NCBI GenBank assembly: GCA_017991595.1
Contig: JAGOQJ010000001.1
Coordinates: 540,410-604,409 of the forward strand
Source of the DNA: Candidatus Didemnitutus sp.
GTDB taxonomy: Bacteria > Verrucomicrobiota > Verrucomicrobiia > Opitutales > Opitutaceae
Length of the DNA: 64,000 bases
Direction: 5' to 3'
Notes under the pieces: generated by a model
Told to the model about the DNA's origin: nothing
The model's input: only the letters and a program-made list of their open reading frames with translations
Database searches by the model: none
Part shown: one piece after another, positions 28,252 to 37,429 of the stretch
Numbering within the stretch: the first letter of the stretch is position 1
Layout of the letters: each line of letters opens with the position of its first letter
Program-made: the position numbers and the translations under genes

Positions 28252-30849
28252 ATGAATTCCTCCACGCGAAAGAATTTCAGGGCAGACCCGGCACCGCGCT
28301 CCGCGGCGGCAGCCGAAGCACAGCTTTCTGACTTGGTGGACGGGGGTGCGCTCACCGGCGCGGGGGTGCGTGGACCCGCCGCGCGCGGCGCCGCCCCCGT
28401 CCACCTTTGCCGCCACTGCGGCGCGCCGCTCAAGGGCGGCAGCGCGCAGGAGAGCGGCTTCTGCTGCTCGGGCTGCGCCTACGTGCACCGGCTCGTGCAC
28501 GAGCACGGGCTTGAGGGCTATTACCGCATCAAGGATGCCGTCATCGCACCGGCCGACGCCGTCGTTTTCCAGCCGCGCGATTACCAGTGGCTGCAAGAGT
28601 CGCAGGCGGCCGCGGAACGTGCGGGCGCACAAGGCGGCTCGTCGTCCGCCGCCCCGGAACTGACGCTCGAGGTGCAGGGCATCTCGTGCGCGGGCTGTGT
28701 GTGGCTGATCGAGAAAGTGTTTCACCAGCAACCGGGCGCGCTCTTCATCGAGACCGACGCGCAGCTCGGACGCATGCGCTTCCGCTGGAAGCCCGGCGTG
28801 TTCGACGCACCGGCTTTCGCGCGCTCGCTCCAGTCGTTCAACTACCTCGTCGGGCCGCCCGGTGAGGAGCCCGCCGTCCCCGAGAGCAAACTGCTCATCC
28901 GGCGCGTGGGTCTGTGCGCGGCGTTCATGATGAATGTCATGCTCTTCGCCTTGCCGGCTTACTTCGGCATGGAGGAGGGCTTCGCCTACGCCGGGCTGTT
29001 CAACACGCTGGCGATGGCCTTCGCCACGCTCAGCCTGCTCACGGGCGGGACGTATTTCCTCAGTCGCGCCGTGCGCGCGCTCCGCGATGGCGTGCTGCAC
29101 ATCGACCTGCCGATCGCGGTGGGCATCGTCGGTTCCTACGCCGGATCCGTCTATGGCTGGCTCACGGGCGAGCACGCGCTGATCTACTTCGACTTCGTCG
29201 CGACGTTCATTTTCCTGATGCTCGTCGGTCGCTGGGCGCAGGTCGCCGCCGTCGAGCGCAACCGCCGCCGCCTGCTCACGGCCAACGCGCGCCCGCACAA
29301 GGTCAGCGTCGACACGCCGCGCGGCGCGGTCGACCGTCCGGTGGAGGAACTCGCCGCGGGCGACGTGTTCTCCATCCGCTCCGGCCAGGTCGTGCCCGTG
29401 GAGGCGCAGCTCGAATCCACCGTCGCCACGCTCGGCACCGCATGGATCACCGGGGAGGCCGATCCGCGCGAAGTTCGCGCCGGCGCGCGCGTGCCGGCCG
29501 GTGCCGTTAATCTCGGTCGCGGCGTCATTCGCCTGCGCGCCGCGCAGCCGTGGAGCGCGTCGCTTTTGGCGCAGTTGTTACGGCCTACCGGACGCGATCA
29601 ATTCCGTCACCGCCTCCTTGAGCGCGTCGTTGCCGGCTACCTCATCGGCATCTTCGCCGTCGCGGCGCTCACTGCCATCGGCTGGTGGACGCTCACGCAC
29701 GACGTCGCGCAAACCTGGGCCGCCGTCACCGCTGTGCTTGTCGTCTCCTGTCCCTGCGCAATCGGGCTGGCGTATCCGCTGGCCGACGAGATGGCCACGG
29801 TCGCGTTGCGGCGCTTCGGCGTCTTCGTGCGCGAGAACGACCTGTTCCCGCGCCTCACGCGCATCCGGAAACTCATCTTCGACAAGACCGGCACGCTCAC
29901 GCTGGAGACGCCGGTGCTCGCGAACCCCGAGACACTGTCCAAGCTCGCGGCCCCGGCCCGCGCTGCGCTGCTCGCGCTCGTGCGCGACAACCCGCATCCG
30001 GTCAGCCAGTGCCTCACGGAAAACCTGCTCGCGTCCGGCCACGCCGCGGGCCTCGAACCCGCGTCCGGCGTCGTCGGCGAGGAGACCGGCCAAGGCGTTT
30101 TCCTCCGCACCCCGCTCGGCCTCTGGACTCTCGGCCGCCCCGGCTGGCGCCCCTCCGCGCAACCTTACGTATTAAGTAAAGTTGACGGCGCCGTCTCCCA
30201 TGAGAGCGCCGCCGGCGATCCTTACTTAATACGTAAAGATGAGAATGGGGCGCACGACACGGAGCTGGCGTGCGATGGGGTCGTGTTGGCGCGGTTTCAT
30301 TTCACCGACTCGGCGCGGCCGGGGGCGGCGGAAGAAATCGCGGCGCTGCGCGCGGCGGGCTACGAGACTTACATCCTCAGCGGCGATCGCGGCGAGAAAG
30401 TGGAGCGCATGGCGGCCGAGCTGGGCATCCCGGCGCAGCATGCCATCGCCGGCGCCACGCCGGAGGAAAAGGCGCGTTGGGTGCAGCGGATCGACGATCG
30501 CGACACGCTCATGCTCGGTGACGGTGCGAACGACAGCCTGGCCTTCGACGCGGCCTTCGCGCGCGGCACGCCGGTGATCCACCGCGGCGTGCTGGAGGGC
30601 AAGGCGGACTTCTATTACCTCGGGCGCGGGCTCGAGGGATTGCGTCGCATGTTCGCCGTGAACGACACGCGCCGTTTCACGCAGCTCGTGCTGATCGTCT
30701 TTTCCATCGCCTACAACTGCACGACCGTGACCATCGCCGCGCTCGGCCACATGAACCCGCTCATCGCGGCGGTGATCATGCCGGTGAGCTCGCTACTCAG
30801 CCTCGTGATCGTCGGCGTCGGCATGCGCCGCTGGTTGAAAGTGGGCTGA
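28252..30849 (+). CDS. ccoI: Copper-transporting P-type ATPase CcoI for oxidase assembly
   Basis: The 865-residue protein has an N-terminal cysteine-rich metal-binding module (about 53-80, CRHCGAPL then CCSGCAYVH). A heavy-metal domain with GISCAGC (143-149) follows, then membrane helices with the transport motif C499-P-C501, the phosphorylation site DKTGT (from 544) and the hinge GDGAND (about 756). It exports copper for the cbb3 active site; relatives are named CcoI or FixI. In the nucleotide-binding domain, residues 638-662 are encoded by an AT-rich palindromic element unlike the flanking DNA, described separately. The reading frame stays open through it. It converges directly on the aminopeptidase gene, three bases away. 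Confidence 0.93.
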   Translation: MNSSTRKNFRADPAPRSAAAAEAQLSDLVDGGALTGAGVRGPAARGAAPVHLCRHCGAPLKGGSAQESGFCCSGCAYVHRLVHEHGLEGYYRIKDAVIAPADAVVFQPRDYQWLQESQAAAERAGAQGGSSSAAPELTLEVQGISCAGCVWLIEKVFHQQPGALFIETDAQLGRMRFRWKPGVFDAPAFARSLQSFNYLVGPPGEEPAVPESKLLIRRVGLCAAFMMNVMLFALPAYFGMEEGFAYAGLFNTLAMAFATLSLLTGGTYFLSRAVRALRDGVLHIDLPIAVGIVGSYAGSVYGWLTGEHALIYFDFVATFIFLMLVGRWAQVAAVERNRRRLLTANARPHKVSVDTPRGAVDRPVEELAAGDVFSIRSGQVVPVEAQLESTVATLGTAWITGEADPREVRAGARVPAGAVNLGRGVIRLRAAQPWSASLLAQLLRPTGRDQFRHRLLERVVAGYLIGIFAVAALTAIGWWTLTHDVAQTWAAVTAVLVVSCPCAIGLAYPLADEMATVALRRFGVFVRENDLFPRLTRIRKLIFDKTGTLTLETPVLANPETLSKLAAPARAALLALVRDNPHPVSQCLTENLLASGHAAGLEPASGVVGEETGQGVFLRTPLGLWTLGRPGWRPSAQPYVLSKVDGAVSHESAAGDPYLIRKDENGAHDTELACDGVVLARFHFTDSARPGAAEEIAALRAAGYETYILSGDRGEKVERMAAELGIPAQHAIAGATPEEKARWVQRIDDRDTLMLGDGANDSLAFDAAFARGTPVIHRGVLEGKADFYYLGRGLEGLRRMFAVNDTRRFTQLVLIVFSIAYNCTTVTIAALGHMNPLIAAVIMPVSSLLSLVIVGVGMRRWLKVG
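30163..30238. repeat. In-frame palindromic element inside ccoI
   Basis: Two 15-base arms, TTACGTATTAAGTAA (30165-30179) and TTACTTAATACGTAA (30222-30236), are exact reverse complements. Both are flanked by CC on the left and AG on the right. The 42 bases between them are GC-rich and contain the palindrome GACGGCGCCGTC. Arm to arm the element is 72 bases, 24 codons, so it keeps the ccoI frame. Its AT-rich arms contrast with the surrounding gene, which indicates insertion. Confidence 0.8.
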
Positions 30850-30852
30850 GCG

Positions 30853-32130
30853 TCAGAACTGGTGTGGGATCGCGGCGGTGAGGTTCTCCGGTGCGCCTTC
30901 AGTCACGAGCATGTTGTCCTCGATGCGCACGCCGCCGAGGCCGAGGTGCTGCTCGACCAGCGTCCAGTTCACGACCTCGCGGTAACGCTCGCGACGCTCG
31001 CGGTCGTTGATCAAGGCCGGGATCAGATAAAGGCCGGGCTCGACGGTGACGACGTAACCCGGACGCAGGATCAGGTCCATGCGCAGACTCCGGAGGCAGG
31101 CCCGCGGATCCTTGGCGCGGCCGGGTTCGAGGCCGCTGCCGTCGCGCACGCCGAGGCCGACCATGTGGCCTACGCCGTGCGGGAAGAACAGCATGTGCGC
31201 CTCCTGCTCGACGAGCGAGGCGGCGTGGCCCTTGAGCACGCCCATGTCGACGAGGCTGCCCATCATGTCCACGGCGGCGCCGAAATGGATGTCCTTCCAC
31301 TCCGCGCCGGGGACGCACTTGGCGCACGCGCGGGCGTGGGCCTGCCGCACCGCGGCCCACAGGTCACGCTGAAACGCGCTGGGCTTGCCGCCGGCGACGT
31401 AGGTGCGCGTGACGTCGATGACGTAGCGGTCGATCTCCGCTCCGGCGTCGATGAGGATGAAATCGCCTTCGCGGGCGACGCGCTGCGGCGAAGGGGAACC
31501 GTGGAAGACGGCGGCCTGCGCGCCGACGCCGACGATCGTGCCGTAGCCCGTGGTGGTGCCGCCGCCGCGGAAGAAGCCCGCTTCGAGCTCGATCTGCATG
31601 CGGCGCTCGCTGCAACCGGGCACGAGGAAGGGTTGCACGGCCGCGTAGCCTTCGGCGGTCGCCACGGCGGCGCGGCGCATGAGGTCGAGTTCTCCCGGCT
31701 CCTTGGCGCGGCGCGCGTGTTTCAGCGCTTCGCGGGTGCGGATGCTGAGCGCTTCGTCGGCGACCACGCCTGCGATGGGCGCGCCCAGCGCCGCGATGCG
31801 CCGACCCGCGCGGGCCGCGAGCCACGCAGGAAAACGAGCCAGCAGTTCGCCGGGCAGTTGCTCGGTGCCGTCCCAGACCCGCTCCATTTCCGTGACCTCG
31901 GGCACGAAGGAGGTCCACTCCCGCGTCTTCGCGTCGTAGGCGATGATACCGCCGGGGGCCTCGGCGTGTCCGGCGAGATAATAATACTCTTGGTGCGCGA
32001 CGAACGGGAAGTGTTGCTCGCTCACCTCGGGCTTCGGCACCGGCTGGCCGGCACCGACGACGAGGATCTCGTCGGTCAAACCGAGGGCAGGGGCGATGCG
32101 GGCGCGGCGGGCGGCATGGTCGATGGGCAT
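30853..32130 (-). CDS. Xaa-Pro aminopeptidase (M24 family)
   Basis: The 425-residue enzyme removes an N-terminal residue next to proline. The N-terminal domain (1-160) is the AMP_N type (FVAHQEYYYLAGHAEAPGG). The C-terminal pita-bread domain shows the dinuclear metal ligands in order: DAGAE, DVTRTY, HGVGHMVGLGVRD, EPGLY and RIEDN. This matches PepP-like aminopeptidases in length and order. The ATG at 32130 is the only sensible start, and no Shine-Dalgarno sequence is visible. It follows the TPR gene by 78 bases in the same direction and ends three bases from the convergent ccoI stop. Confidence 0.93.
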   Translation of the reverse strand: MPIDHAARRARIAPALGLTDEILVVGAGQPVPKPEVSEQHFPFVAHQEYYYLAGHAEAPGGIIAYDAKTREWTSFVPEVTEMERVWDGTEQLPGELLARFPAWLAARAGRRIAALGAPIAGVVADEALSIRTREALKHARRAKEPGELDLMRRAAVATAEGYAAVQPFLVPGCSERRMQIELEAGFFRGGGTTTGYGTIVGVGAQAAVFHGSPSPQRVAREGDFILIDAGAEIDRYVIDVTRTYVAGGKPSAFQRDLWAAVRQAHARACAKCVPGAEWKDIHFGAAVDMMGSLVDMGVLKGHAASLVEQEAHMLFFPHGVGHMVGLGVRDGSGLEPGRAKDPRACLRSLRMDLILRPGYVVTVEPGLYLIPALINDRERRERYREVVNWTLVEQHLGLGGVRIEDNMLVTEGAPENLTAAIPHQF

Positions 32131-32208
32131 GCCTCAGGATTGGCAGGAACTCCCGCCGTTGGAAAGACGGGAGCAGGCGATCGCCGCGAGTTTCCGGTCG
32201 GTGGGGTC

Positions 32209-32976
32209 TCAGCGGGCGCCGGGCTGGGCGAGCGATTCGAGGCCCTGTCGTGCGGCGGCGAGATCCGGGTTGAGCTGCAACGCCGCCGCGAAGCGGGCGC
32301 GCGCCTCGTCGACGCGGCCGAGCTTGGCGAGCACGCGGCCAGCGGCCACGAGCAGGCCGGCGGAGTCGGGACGCGCGGCCAGCGCCGTCTCATAATGCGT
32401 GAGCGCCTCGGTCCAGGCCTCGCCGCGCTCGGCGATGCGGCCGAGCTCGCTCGCACCTTGCACCGGCGCGAGTGCCTGCACGCGCAGGGCAAACTCCTTG
32501 GCGCGGGCAAGGCTGCCGCCGGCGATCTCCGGGGCGTTGGCGTAGTAACGCGCCAGTCCGATCAATCCGGCCACGTGCGCGGGATCAAGCGCGACGGATT
32601 TCTCGAAAGCGCCTTTCATGCGGCCCGCCATCATCGCCTGTTGCATGAAGCCGACCTCGCCCATGCGCGCGCTCAGCGCGACCCCGAGCTGGGAGAAGTA
32701 ATCCGGCTTGGCCGGGTAGAGCTTGGTGGCGCGTTCCGCGAGTTCGATCGCCTCTTTGGCGCGTTTTTGCGCGACGCGGATCTGAGAAAGCAAATGCAGC
32801 GCGCCGGCGTCGGGCGATTCGCCGGTAACGAGCGGAGCCAGCGCGGTCTCGGCCGCCGTGAGGTCGCCGGCCTTGAGTGCGGCGGCAGCCGAACTGAGAT
32901 CGGTCGTGGCAAAAACGGAGGCGAACGGGAACAAGCCGGCGACGAGCACGGCGCGGAGGGAACGGTGGATTTTCAT
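32209..32976 (-). CDS. Exported TPR-repeat protein
   Basis: The 255-residue protein has a signal peptide (MKIHRSLRAVLVAGLFPFAS) and then about five tetratricopeptide repeats covering most of the chain. One is ALTHYETALAARPDSAGLLV and another ARARFAAALQLNPDLAAARQ. TPR domains mediate protein-protein contacts, so it probably acts as an envelope scaffold or assembly factor. It lies 46 bases downstream of the ABC permease gene and likely shares its transcript, which links it to that transporter. No enzymatic motif is present. Confidence 0.85.
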   Translation of the reverse strand: MKIHRSLRAVLVAGLFPFASVFATTDLSSAAAALKAGDLTAAETALAPLVTGESPDAGALHLLSQIRVAQKRAKEAIELAERATKLYPAKPDYFSQLGVALSARMGEVGFMQQAMMAGRMKGAFEKSVALDPAHVAGLIGLARYYANAPEIAGGSLARAKEFALRVQALAPVQGASELGRIAERGEAWTEALTHYETALAARPDSAGLLVAAGRVLAKLGRVDEARARFAAALQLNPDLAAARQGLESLAQPGAR

Positions 32977-33022
32977 GAGAGAAAGGAGGGTGAAAAGGAG
33001 ACGATGAGACGCGCGGCGGACT

Positions 33023-35434
33023 TCATTCCTGTTGCAACGCGCGGATGGGATTCAGGCGTGCGGCGGTGACCGCGGGCTGGGCGCTGGCTACGAGGGCCAC
33101 GAGCGGGATGAACACGGCGAGGCCGGCGAGCACCCACGGGTCGTGCGGCTCGACGCCGTGCAGCACGCCGCGCAGCAACTGCCCGAGCGCGAGCGCTCCG
33201 CCCAGTCCGACGGCCACACCGGCGAGCGCGAGGCGGCCGGCGCGGACGAGCACCTCGCGCAGGACGCGCAGCGGCGTCGCGCCCAAGGCGAGCCGCACGC
33301 CGATCTCGCGCACGCGCTGGTTCACCGTGAACGCCATGCTCGCGTAGATGCCAAAGGCGCTCAACCCGAGCGCGCCGAGCGCGAACAGGCCGAACAACAG
33401 CGCCCGCAGACGAGGCACCGTGGACGTCAACGCGATGCTGTCCTCAAGCGTGCGGATTGTCATCGATGCGGTCGGGTCGGCGCGCCGCAACGCCGCCTGG
33501 ATGACAGCGGTCGAAACTGACGCGCCTTGCGTGCGGATGACCATCGTGGCGAAGAACCAAGGCGATTGCGCCAGCGGCACGTAGATTTGCGCGGGCGCGG
33601 GGTCGGCGAGGTTGTCCTGCTTCACGTCGGCGACGACACCGACTACTTCGCGATATTCGCGGGCGAGCCAAGGGAGAGTCTGGATGCGTTTGCCCAGCGG
33701 GTTCTCGCCCGGAAAGAGGCGTTGTGCGAGTGTCTGGTTGATGAGGCAGACTTTAACGGCGTTCTCATGATCGTGCTCGTCGAGCCCGCGGCCCTGCCGC
33801 AGCGCGATGCGCAGCGTGCGGAGATAGTCCGGCGTGACGGAATTGAAGACGGCGTCGTCGGCGTTGCCATCGGTGCGCGGCCGGCCTTCGACCCAGAACG
33901 GATAGCGCAGCGTGATGCCGGTGAGCGGCGTGCTGGAATTCACCGCGACCGATTCAACGCCCGGCACGCGGCGCACCTCGTCGAGCGCGCGGTCGTAGCA
34001 CGCGGCGAGTTCGCGCAAGGTTTCCCACTTCGAGGGCGGCGGGGCGAGTCGCACGGTCAGGATCTGTCGCGCGTCGAAGCCCGGGTCGGTGCGCTGGAGG
34101 TTGAGCAGGCTTTTCATCAACAGCGCCGCTCCGGACAGCACCACGAGCGTGAGCGCGACTTGGCCGGCGATGAGCGCCGCCTGAGCGCGGGCCGCGAACC
34201 CGTTGGTGCCGCCGCGGGAGCCGCCGGATTTCAGCGTCTCGTTCACATCGGTGCGCAGAACCTGCCACGCCGGCAGCAGTCCGAACACGAGGCCTGTGAC
34301 CACGGAGGCGCCGAAGGCGAAGAGCAACGCGGTGCCGTCGACCGCGATCTCATGGGCGCGCGGCACGAGCGCGACCGGCAGCTGCGCAGCAAGGGCGGGC
34401 AGCGCGGCGTGCGCGAGCCCGACACCGGCGGCGCCGCCGAGCAGGGAGAGCAGCAGGCTTTCGAGGAACACCGCCCGCGCCAGCGTGCGCGGCGTGGCGC
34501 CGAGAGCGAGTCGCACGGCCAGCTCGGGCAGGCGGGCGACGCCGCGCGCGAGCATGAGGTTGGCGAGATTGACGCAGGCGACGAGCAGCACGAGGCCCAC
34601 GGCGCCGCCGAGGAGGAGCAGCGTGCGGCGCAGGCCGCTGATGCGCATCTCGAGCAGCGGTTGCACGGTAGCAGTCCAGCCTTTGTTCGTCGCGGGATAT
34701 TCGCGGGCGAGCGCGTCGGCGAGGACGGCGGCCTCGGCTTGCGCGTCGGCGAGCGAGCGCCCGGGGGCGAGGCGGCCGATCGTGGTCCAGAAACGCGAGT
34801 CGCGCGCGAAATACTCCGGCGATTCGGCCGGGAACGGCAGCCAGACGTCGGCGAATTCCGGCTCGCGGAATCGGTCGGGCATGACGCCGATCAGCGTGGT
34901 CGGCACGTCGTTGAGGATGACGGTCGTGCCGAGGACATCGTCGCGTCCGCCGAAGTGGCGACGCCACGCGCTCTGGCTGAGGATCGCGGTGCGTGGGGCG
35001 GCGGCGGAGAACTCGCTGGCGTCGAAGGTCCGGCCCCGAGCGGCCGCCACGCCGAGCGTCGCGAAGAAGTGCTCCGTCACGTGTGCGGCGACGAGTTGGA
35101 CCGGATCGCCGCCAGCGGGCGCGTAGGAGACGAAGTCAGGGCGATACGCCGCGAGGTGCGCGTAGGCGCGGGCGCGTTGGGCGTAATCGCGGAAATCCGA
35201 GGCGGACAGGGCCGGCATCGTGAGTGCCTTGGCGGAGTTGGCTGCGCTCAGGCCGACGAGGCGCGCGGGCTCCGGGTAGGGCAACGGGCTGAGCACGATG
35301 GAGCGAAAAACGGAAAAGATCGCGACGGTGGCGCCGATGCCGAGCGCCAGCATGCCCAGTGCGAGCGCCGTGAAACCGGGGGCGCGGCGGAGCGAACGGA
35401 GGGCGGCGAGGCATGCGATGGCGAACGAGGACAT
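33023..35434 (-). CDS. ADOP/MacB-type ABC transporter permease (orphan, duplicated)
   Basis: The 803-residue protein contains two FtsX-like membrane halves, each with a periplasmic MacB core. The first helix is LALGMLALGIGATVAIFSVF. The FtsX domain near 290-400 has LVACVNLANLMLARG with RRE-like LPELAVRLALGATPRTLARA, and the C-terminal repeat shows VREIGVRLALGATPLRVLRE. It belongs to the large permeases first described in Acidobacteria as duplicated orphan permeases, which probably transport or mechanically move envelope substrates or lipoproteins. No ABC ATPase gene is adjacent. Its promoter carries the same operator as the two-component operon just upstream, so its expression is probably controlled by that system. 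A TPR gene follows. Confidence 0.9.
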   Translation of the reverse strand: MSSFAIACLAALRSLRRAPGFTALALGMLALGIGATVAIFSVFRSIVLSPLPYPEPARLVGLSAANSAKALTMPALSASDFRDYAQRARAYAHLAAYRPDFVSYAPAGGDPVQLVAAHVTEHFFATLGVAAARGRTFDASEFSAAAPRTAILSQSAWRRHFGGRDDVLGTTVILNDVPTTLIGVMPDRFREPEFADVWLPFPAESPEYFARDSRFWTTIGRLAPGRSLADAQAEAAVLADALAREYPATNKGWTATVQPLLEMRISGLRRTLLLLGGAVGLVLLVACVNLANLMLARGVARLPELAVRLALGATPRTLARAVFLESLLLSLLGGAAGVGLAHAALPALAAQLPVALVPRAHEIAVDGTALLFAFGASVVTGLVFGLLPAWQVLRTDVNETLKSGGSRGGTNGFAARAQAALIAGQVALTLVVLSGAALLMKSLLNLQRTDPGFDARQILTVRLAPPPSKWETLRELAACYDRALDEVRRVPGVESVAVNSSTPLTGITLRYPFWVEGRPRTDGNADDAVFNSVTPDYLRTLRIALRQGRGLDEHDHENAVKVCLINQTLAQRLFPGENPLGKRIQTLPWLAREYREVVGVVADVKQDNLADPAPAQIYVPLAQSPWFFATMVIRTQGASVSTAVIQAALRRADPTASMTIRTLEDSIALTSTVPRLRALLFGLFALGALGLSAFGIYASMAFTVNQRVREIGVRLALGATPLRVLREVLVRAGRLALAGVAVGLGGALALGQLLRGVLHGVEPHDPWVLAGLAVFIPLVALVASAQPAVTAARLNPIRALQQE

Positions 35435-35522
35435 GCCCGGAGCCTAGCAGGATCGGGGTCCACGCGGATGGCCCGGAGGTCAGGGTCGTGGTCATGCTCG
35501 GGCATGACGTGGGGTCATGGCG
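35435..35522 (-). promoter_or_regulatory. Promoter and response-regulator operator of the ABC permease gene
   Basis: On the minus strand CCTGCTAGGCT ends six bases before the ATG at 35434, and TAGGCT (35446-35441) serves as the -10 element. Further upstream lies an inverted repeat GTCATGC-tcgg-GCATGAC (35491-35508), followed by ACGTGGGGTCATGGCG (35507-35522). The latter matches 15 of 16 bases upstream of the histidine kinase gene, as does the CCTGCTA block. Confidence 0.65.
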
Positions 35523-35576
35523 CCGCGCCAAGGGCGCGTGCGAGCACGCTGCCTACGGGTGGCGCGCGCGTGCGGC

Positions 35577-36233
35577 TCAGATGAGGCCGAGTTCGCGGGC
35601 GCGAAGGGCGGCTTGGGTGCGGTCGAGGACGCCGAGTTTGCCGAGCACGTTGGTCATGTGATTCTTCACCGTGCCCTCGGTGATGCCGAGCTCGACGCCA
35701 ATCTCCTTGTTGCTGCGGCCGGCGGCGAGGAGGCGAAGGACGCCGAGTTCGCGGGTGGAGAGCGGTTCGGCGAGTGGTTGGGAGATTTTTTTGCCTTCGC
35801 GGGCGGAGAGGCGGTTCAGCTCCGCCATCATCTTCGCGGCGACGCTTGGCTCGAGCACCGAGGTGCCCTTGGCCGCGGCGCGGACCGATTCGCAGAGTTT
35901 CTCGGCTGAGCAGGCCTTCAACAGATAACCGAGTGCGCCGGCGCGCATCGCCTCGAAGATTTCCTCGTCCTCGTCGAAGGTGGTGAGCACCACCACGCGG
36001 GCGCTGGGCGCGAGTTGAGCGAGACGCCGGGTGGCTTCGACGCCGCCCATCACGGGCATGCGCAGGTCCATGAGCACGACGTCGGGGCGGTGGGCTTTGG
36101 CGAGGGCGAGGGCGCGTTCGCCATTCTCGGCCTCGGCGACGATCTCGAAGTCAGGCTGCAAGGCCAGCAGGGTGCGCAGCGCTTCGCGGAAGAGCGACTG
36201 GTCGTCGACAAGCAGGAGGCGGAGTTTTTTCAT
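35577..36233 (-). CDS. NarL/LuxR-family response regulator
   Basis: The 218-residue regulator has a receiver domain with the acidic pair D10-D11, phosphorylation site D56 (VVLMDLRMPVMGG) and lysine in LLKACSAEKL. A linker of about 30 residues leads to a C-terminal LuxR helix-turn-helix (LSTRELGVLRLLAAGRSNKE, then GTVKNHMTNVLGKLGV). Its ATG overlaps the kinase stop codon in an ATGA arrangement, so the two are translationally coupled. It most likely binds the palindromes found ahead of its own operon and ahead of the downstream permease gene. NarL-type regulators act as dimers on such inverted repeats. Confidence 0.93.
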   Translation of the reverse strand: MKKLRLLLVDDQSLFREALRTLLALQPDFEIVAEAENGERALALAKAHRPDVVLMDLRMPVMGGVEATRRLAQLAPSARVVVLTTFDEDEEIFEAMRAGALGYLLKACSAEKLCESVRAAAKGTSVLEPSVAAKMMAELNRLSAREGKKISQPLAEPLSTRELGVLRLLAAGRSNKEIGVELGITEGTVKNHMTNVLGKLGVLDRTQAALRARELGLI

Positions 36234-37429
36234 GTCGGCGGGGTGGGGAGCTCGATGCGCAGGGCGAAGCCGCCTTCGAGGCGGTTGCCGCATTCGACCG
36301 TGCCGCCGAGGAGCGCGATGCGCTCGCGCAGACCGGTGAGGCCGAAACCGCCGGATTCCGGGGCGTCCGCGGGACGTCCGCAGCCGTTGTCGGACACTTC
36401 GAGGCGCACGCACGCGGGCATACGAAAATCGAGCGCGAGGAGCGCGTGGGTCGCGCGGGCGTGCTTGCGGATGTTGGTCAGCCCTTCCTGGGCGGCGCGG
36501 AAGAGTGCGTGTTCGGCGGCGGGCTCGAGCGCGCGCGGCTCGCCTTGAATGGTGACGGTCGCGGGCGGTTCGCCTTGGGCCGCGAGGCGTTGGATCGCCG
36601 TGGGGAGGGGAGGGCGCGGCGCGTCGGTGCGCAGCGTGCCGACGGAGCGGCGCACGTCGTCGAGGGCCTCGGCGGTGAGCCGGGCGGCCTTGTCGATGTT
36701 GGCGCGGGCGAGGGCTGGATCGGTGGCGAAGAGGGCGGTGGCGGCGTCGAGCTGCGTCTTCACCACGGTGAGGTAATGGCCGACGCCGTCGTGGATCTCG
36801 CGGGCGAGGCGGTTGCGCTCGCGGGTGGTGGCAAGTTCCTCGGCTTGGGCGGCGTAGGCGCGGAGTTTCTCGTTGGCGCCCTCGAGTTCGCGGCGGAGTT
36901 TTTCCGCCCGCTCGCGGGCGTTGAGGGCCTGTTTTGTGATGATGGTGAAGGCGGCGGTGAATGCGAAGGCGGCGGTGTAGCTCATCGCAGCCTCGGGAAT
37001 CGCGCGCGGACCGAAATAGTAACCGAAGACGGAGACGCTTGCGGCAAAGAGTCCGCCACCAGCGGCAAGCGCGACCTTCCAGTTGAAGTCGAAAATGGCC
37101 TGCGAGACCAGCGGCAGGACGATGATCCCGAAGAAACCGCGCACGGGGCTGATGAAGATCATCACGGTCACGATCGCGCACAGCGCGACGAAGTTGATGG
37201 TCCGGCCGTGCGGGCCAAGCCGTGCCGAGATGGAGTCGCCGAGGATGCCAAGCACGGCGTAGAGGCCGCCGAGCGTGAAGGTCGCGGCGACCTGCCATTC
37301 CTCGCCGTAGATACGCCGGGAGACGACGAAGCTGAGGAAGCAGGTCAGGATCACGCTGCCGAACGCGAACGCGCCATAGTATTCGGTGCGGCGAGCCGCG
37401 GGCGGGCAATCGGGGAAGGCGAGACTCAT
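36230..37429 (-). CDS. HisKA_3-type sensor histidine kinase with a multi-helix membrane domain
   Basis: The 399-residue kinase has about six membrane helices in residues 15-165 with very short loops, so it lacks a sizeable extracellular sensor and probably senses within the membrane, like DesK or LiaS. A coiled stretch (170-205) leads to the HisKA_3 box RNRLAREIHDGVGHYLTVVK, with the phospho-accepting histidine in REIHDG. The ATPase domain has the N box (GLTNIRKHARAT) and the G boxes (VSDNGCG, GFGLTGLRERI). It phosphorylates the regulator encoded immediately downstream. The ATG at 37429 is supported by the -10 element six bases upstream. Confidence 0.93.
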   Translation of the reverse strand: MSLAFPDCPPAARRTEYYGAFAFGSVILTCFLSFVVSRRIYGEEWQVAATFTLGGLYAVLGILGDSISARLGPHGRTINFVALCAIVTVMIFISPVRGFFGIIVLPLVSQAIFDFNWKVALAAGGGLFAASVSVFGYYFGPRAIPEAAMSYTAAFAFTAAFTIITKQALNARERAEKLRRELEGANEKLRAYAAQAEELATTRERNRLAREIHDGVGHYLTVVKTQLDAATALFATDPALARANIDKAARLTAEALDDVRRSVGTLRTDAPRPPLPTAIQRLAAQGEPPATVTIQGEPRALEPAAEHALFRAAQEGLTNIRKHARATHALLALDFRMPACVRLEVSDNGCGRPADAPESGGFGLTGLRERIALLGGTVECGNRLEGGFALRIELPTPPT

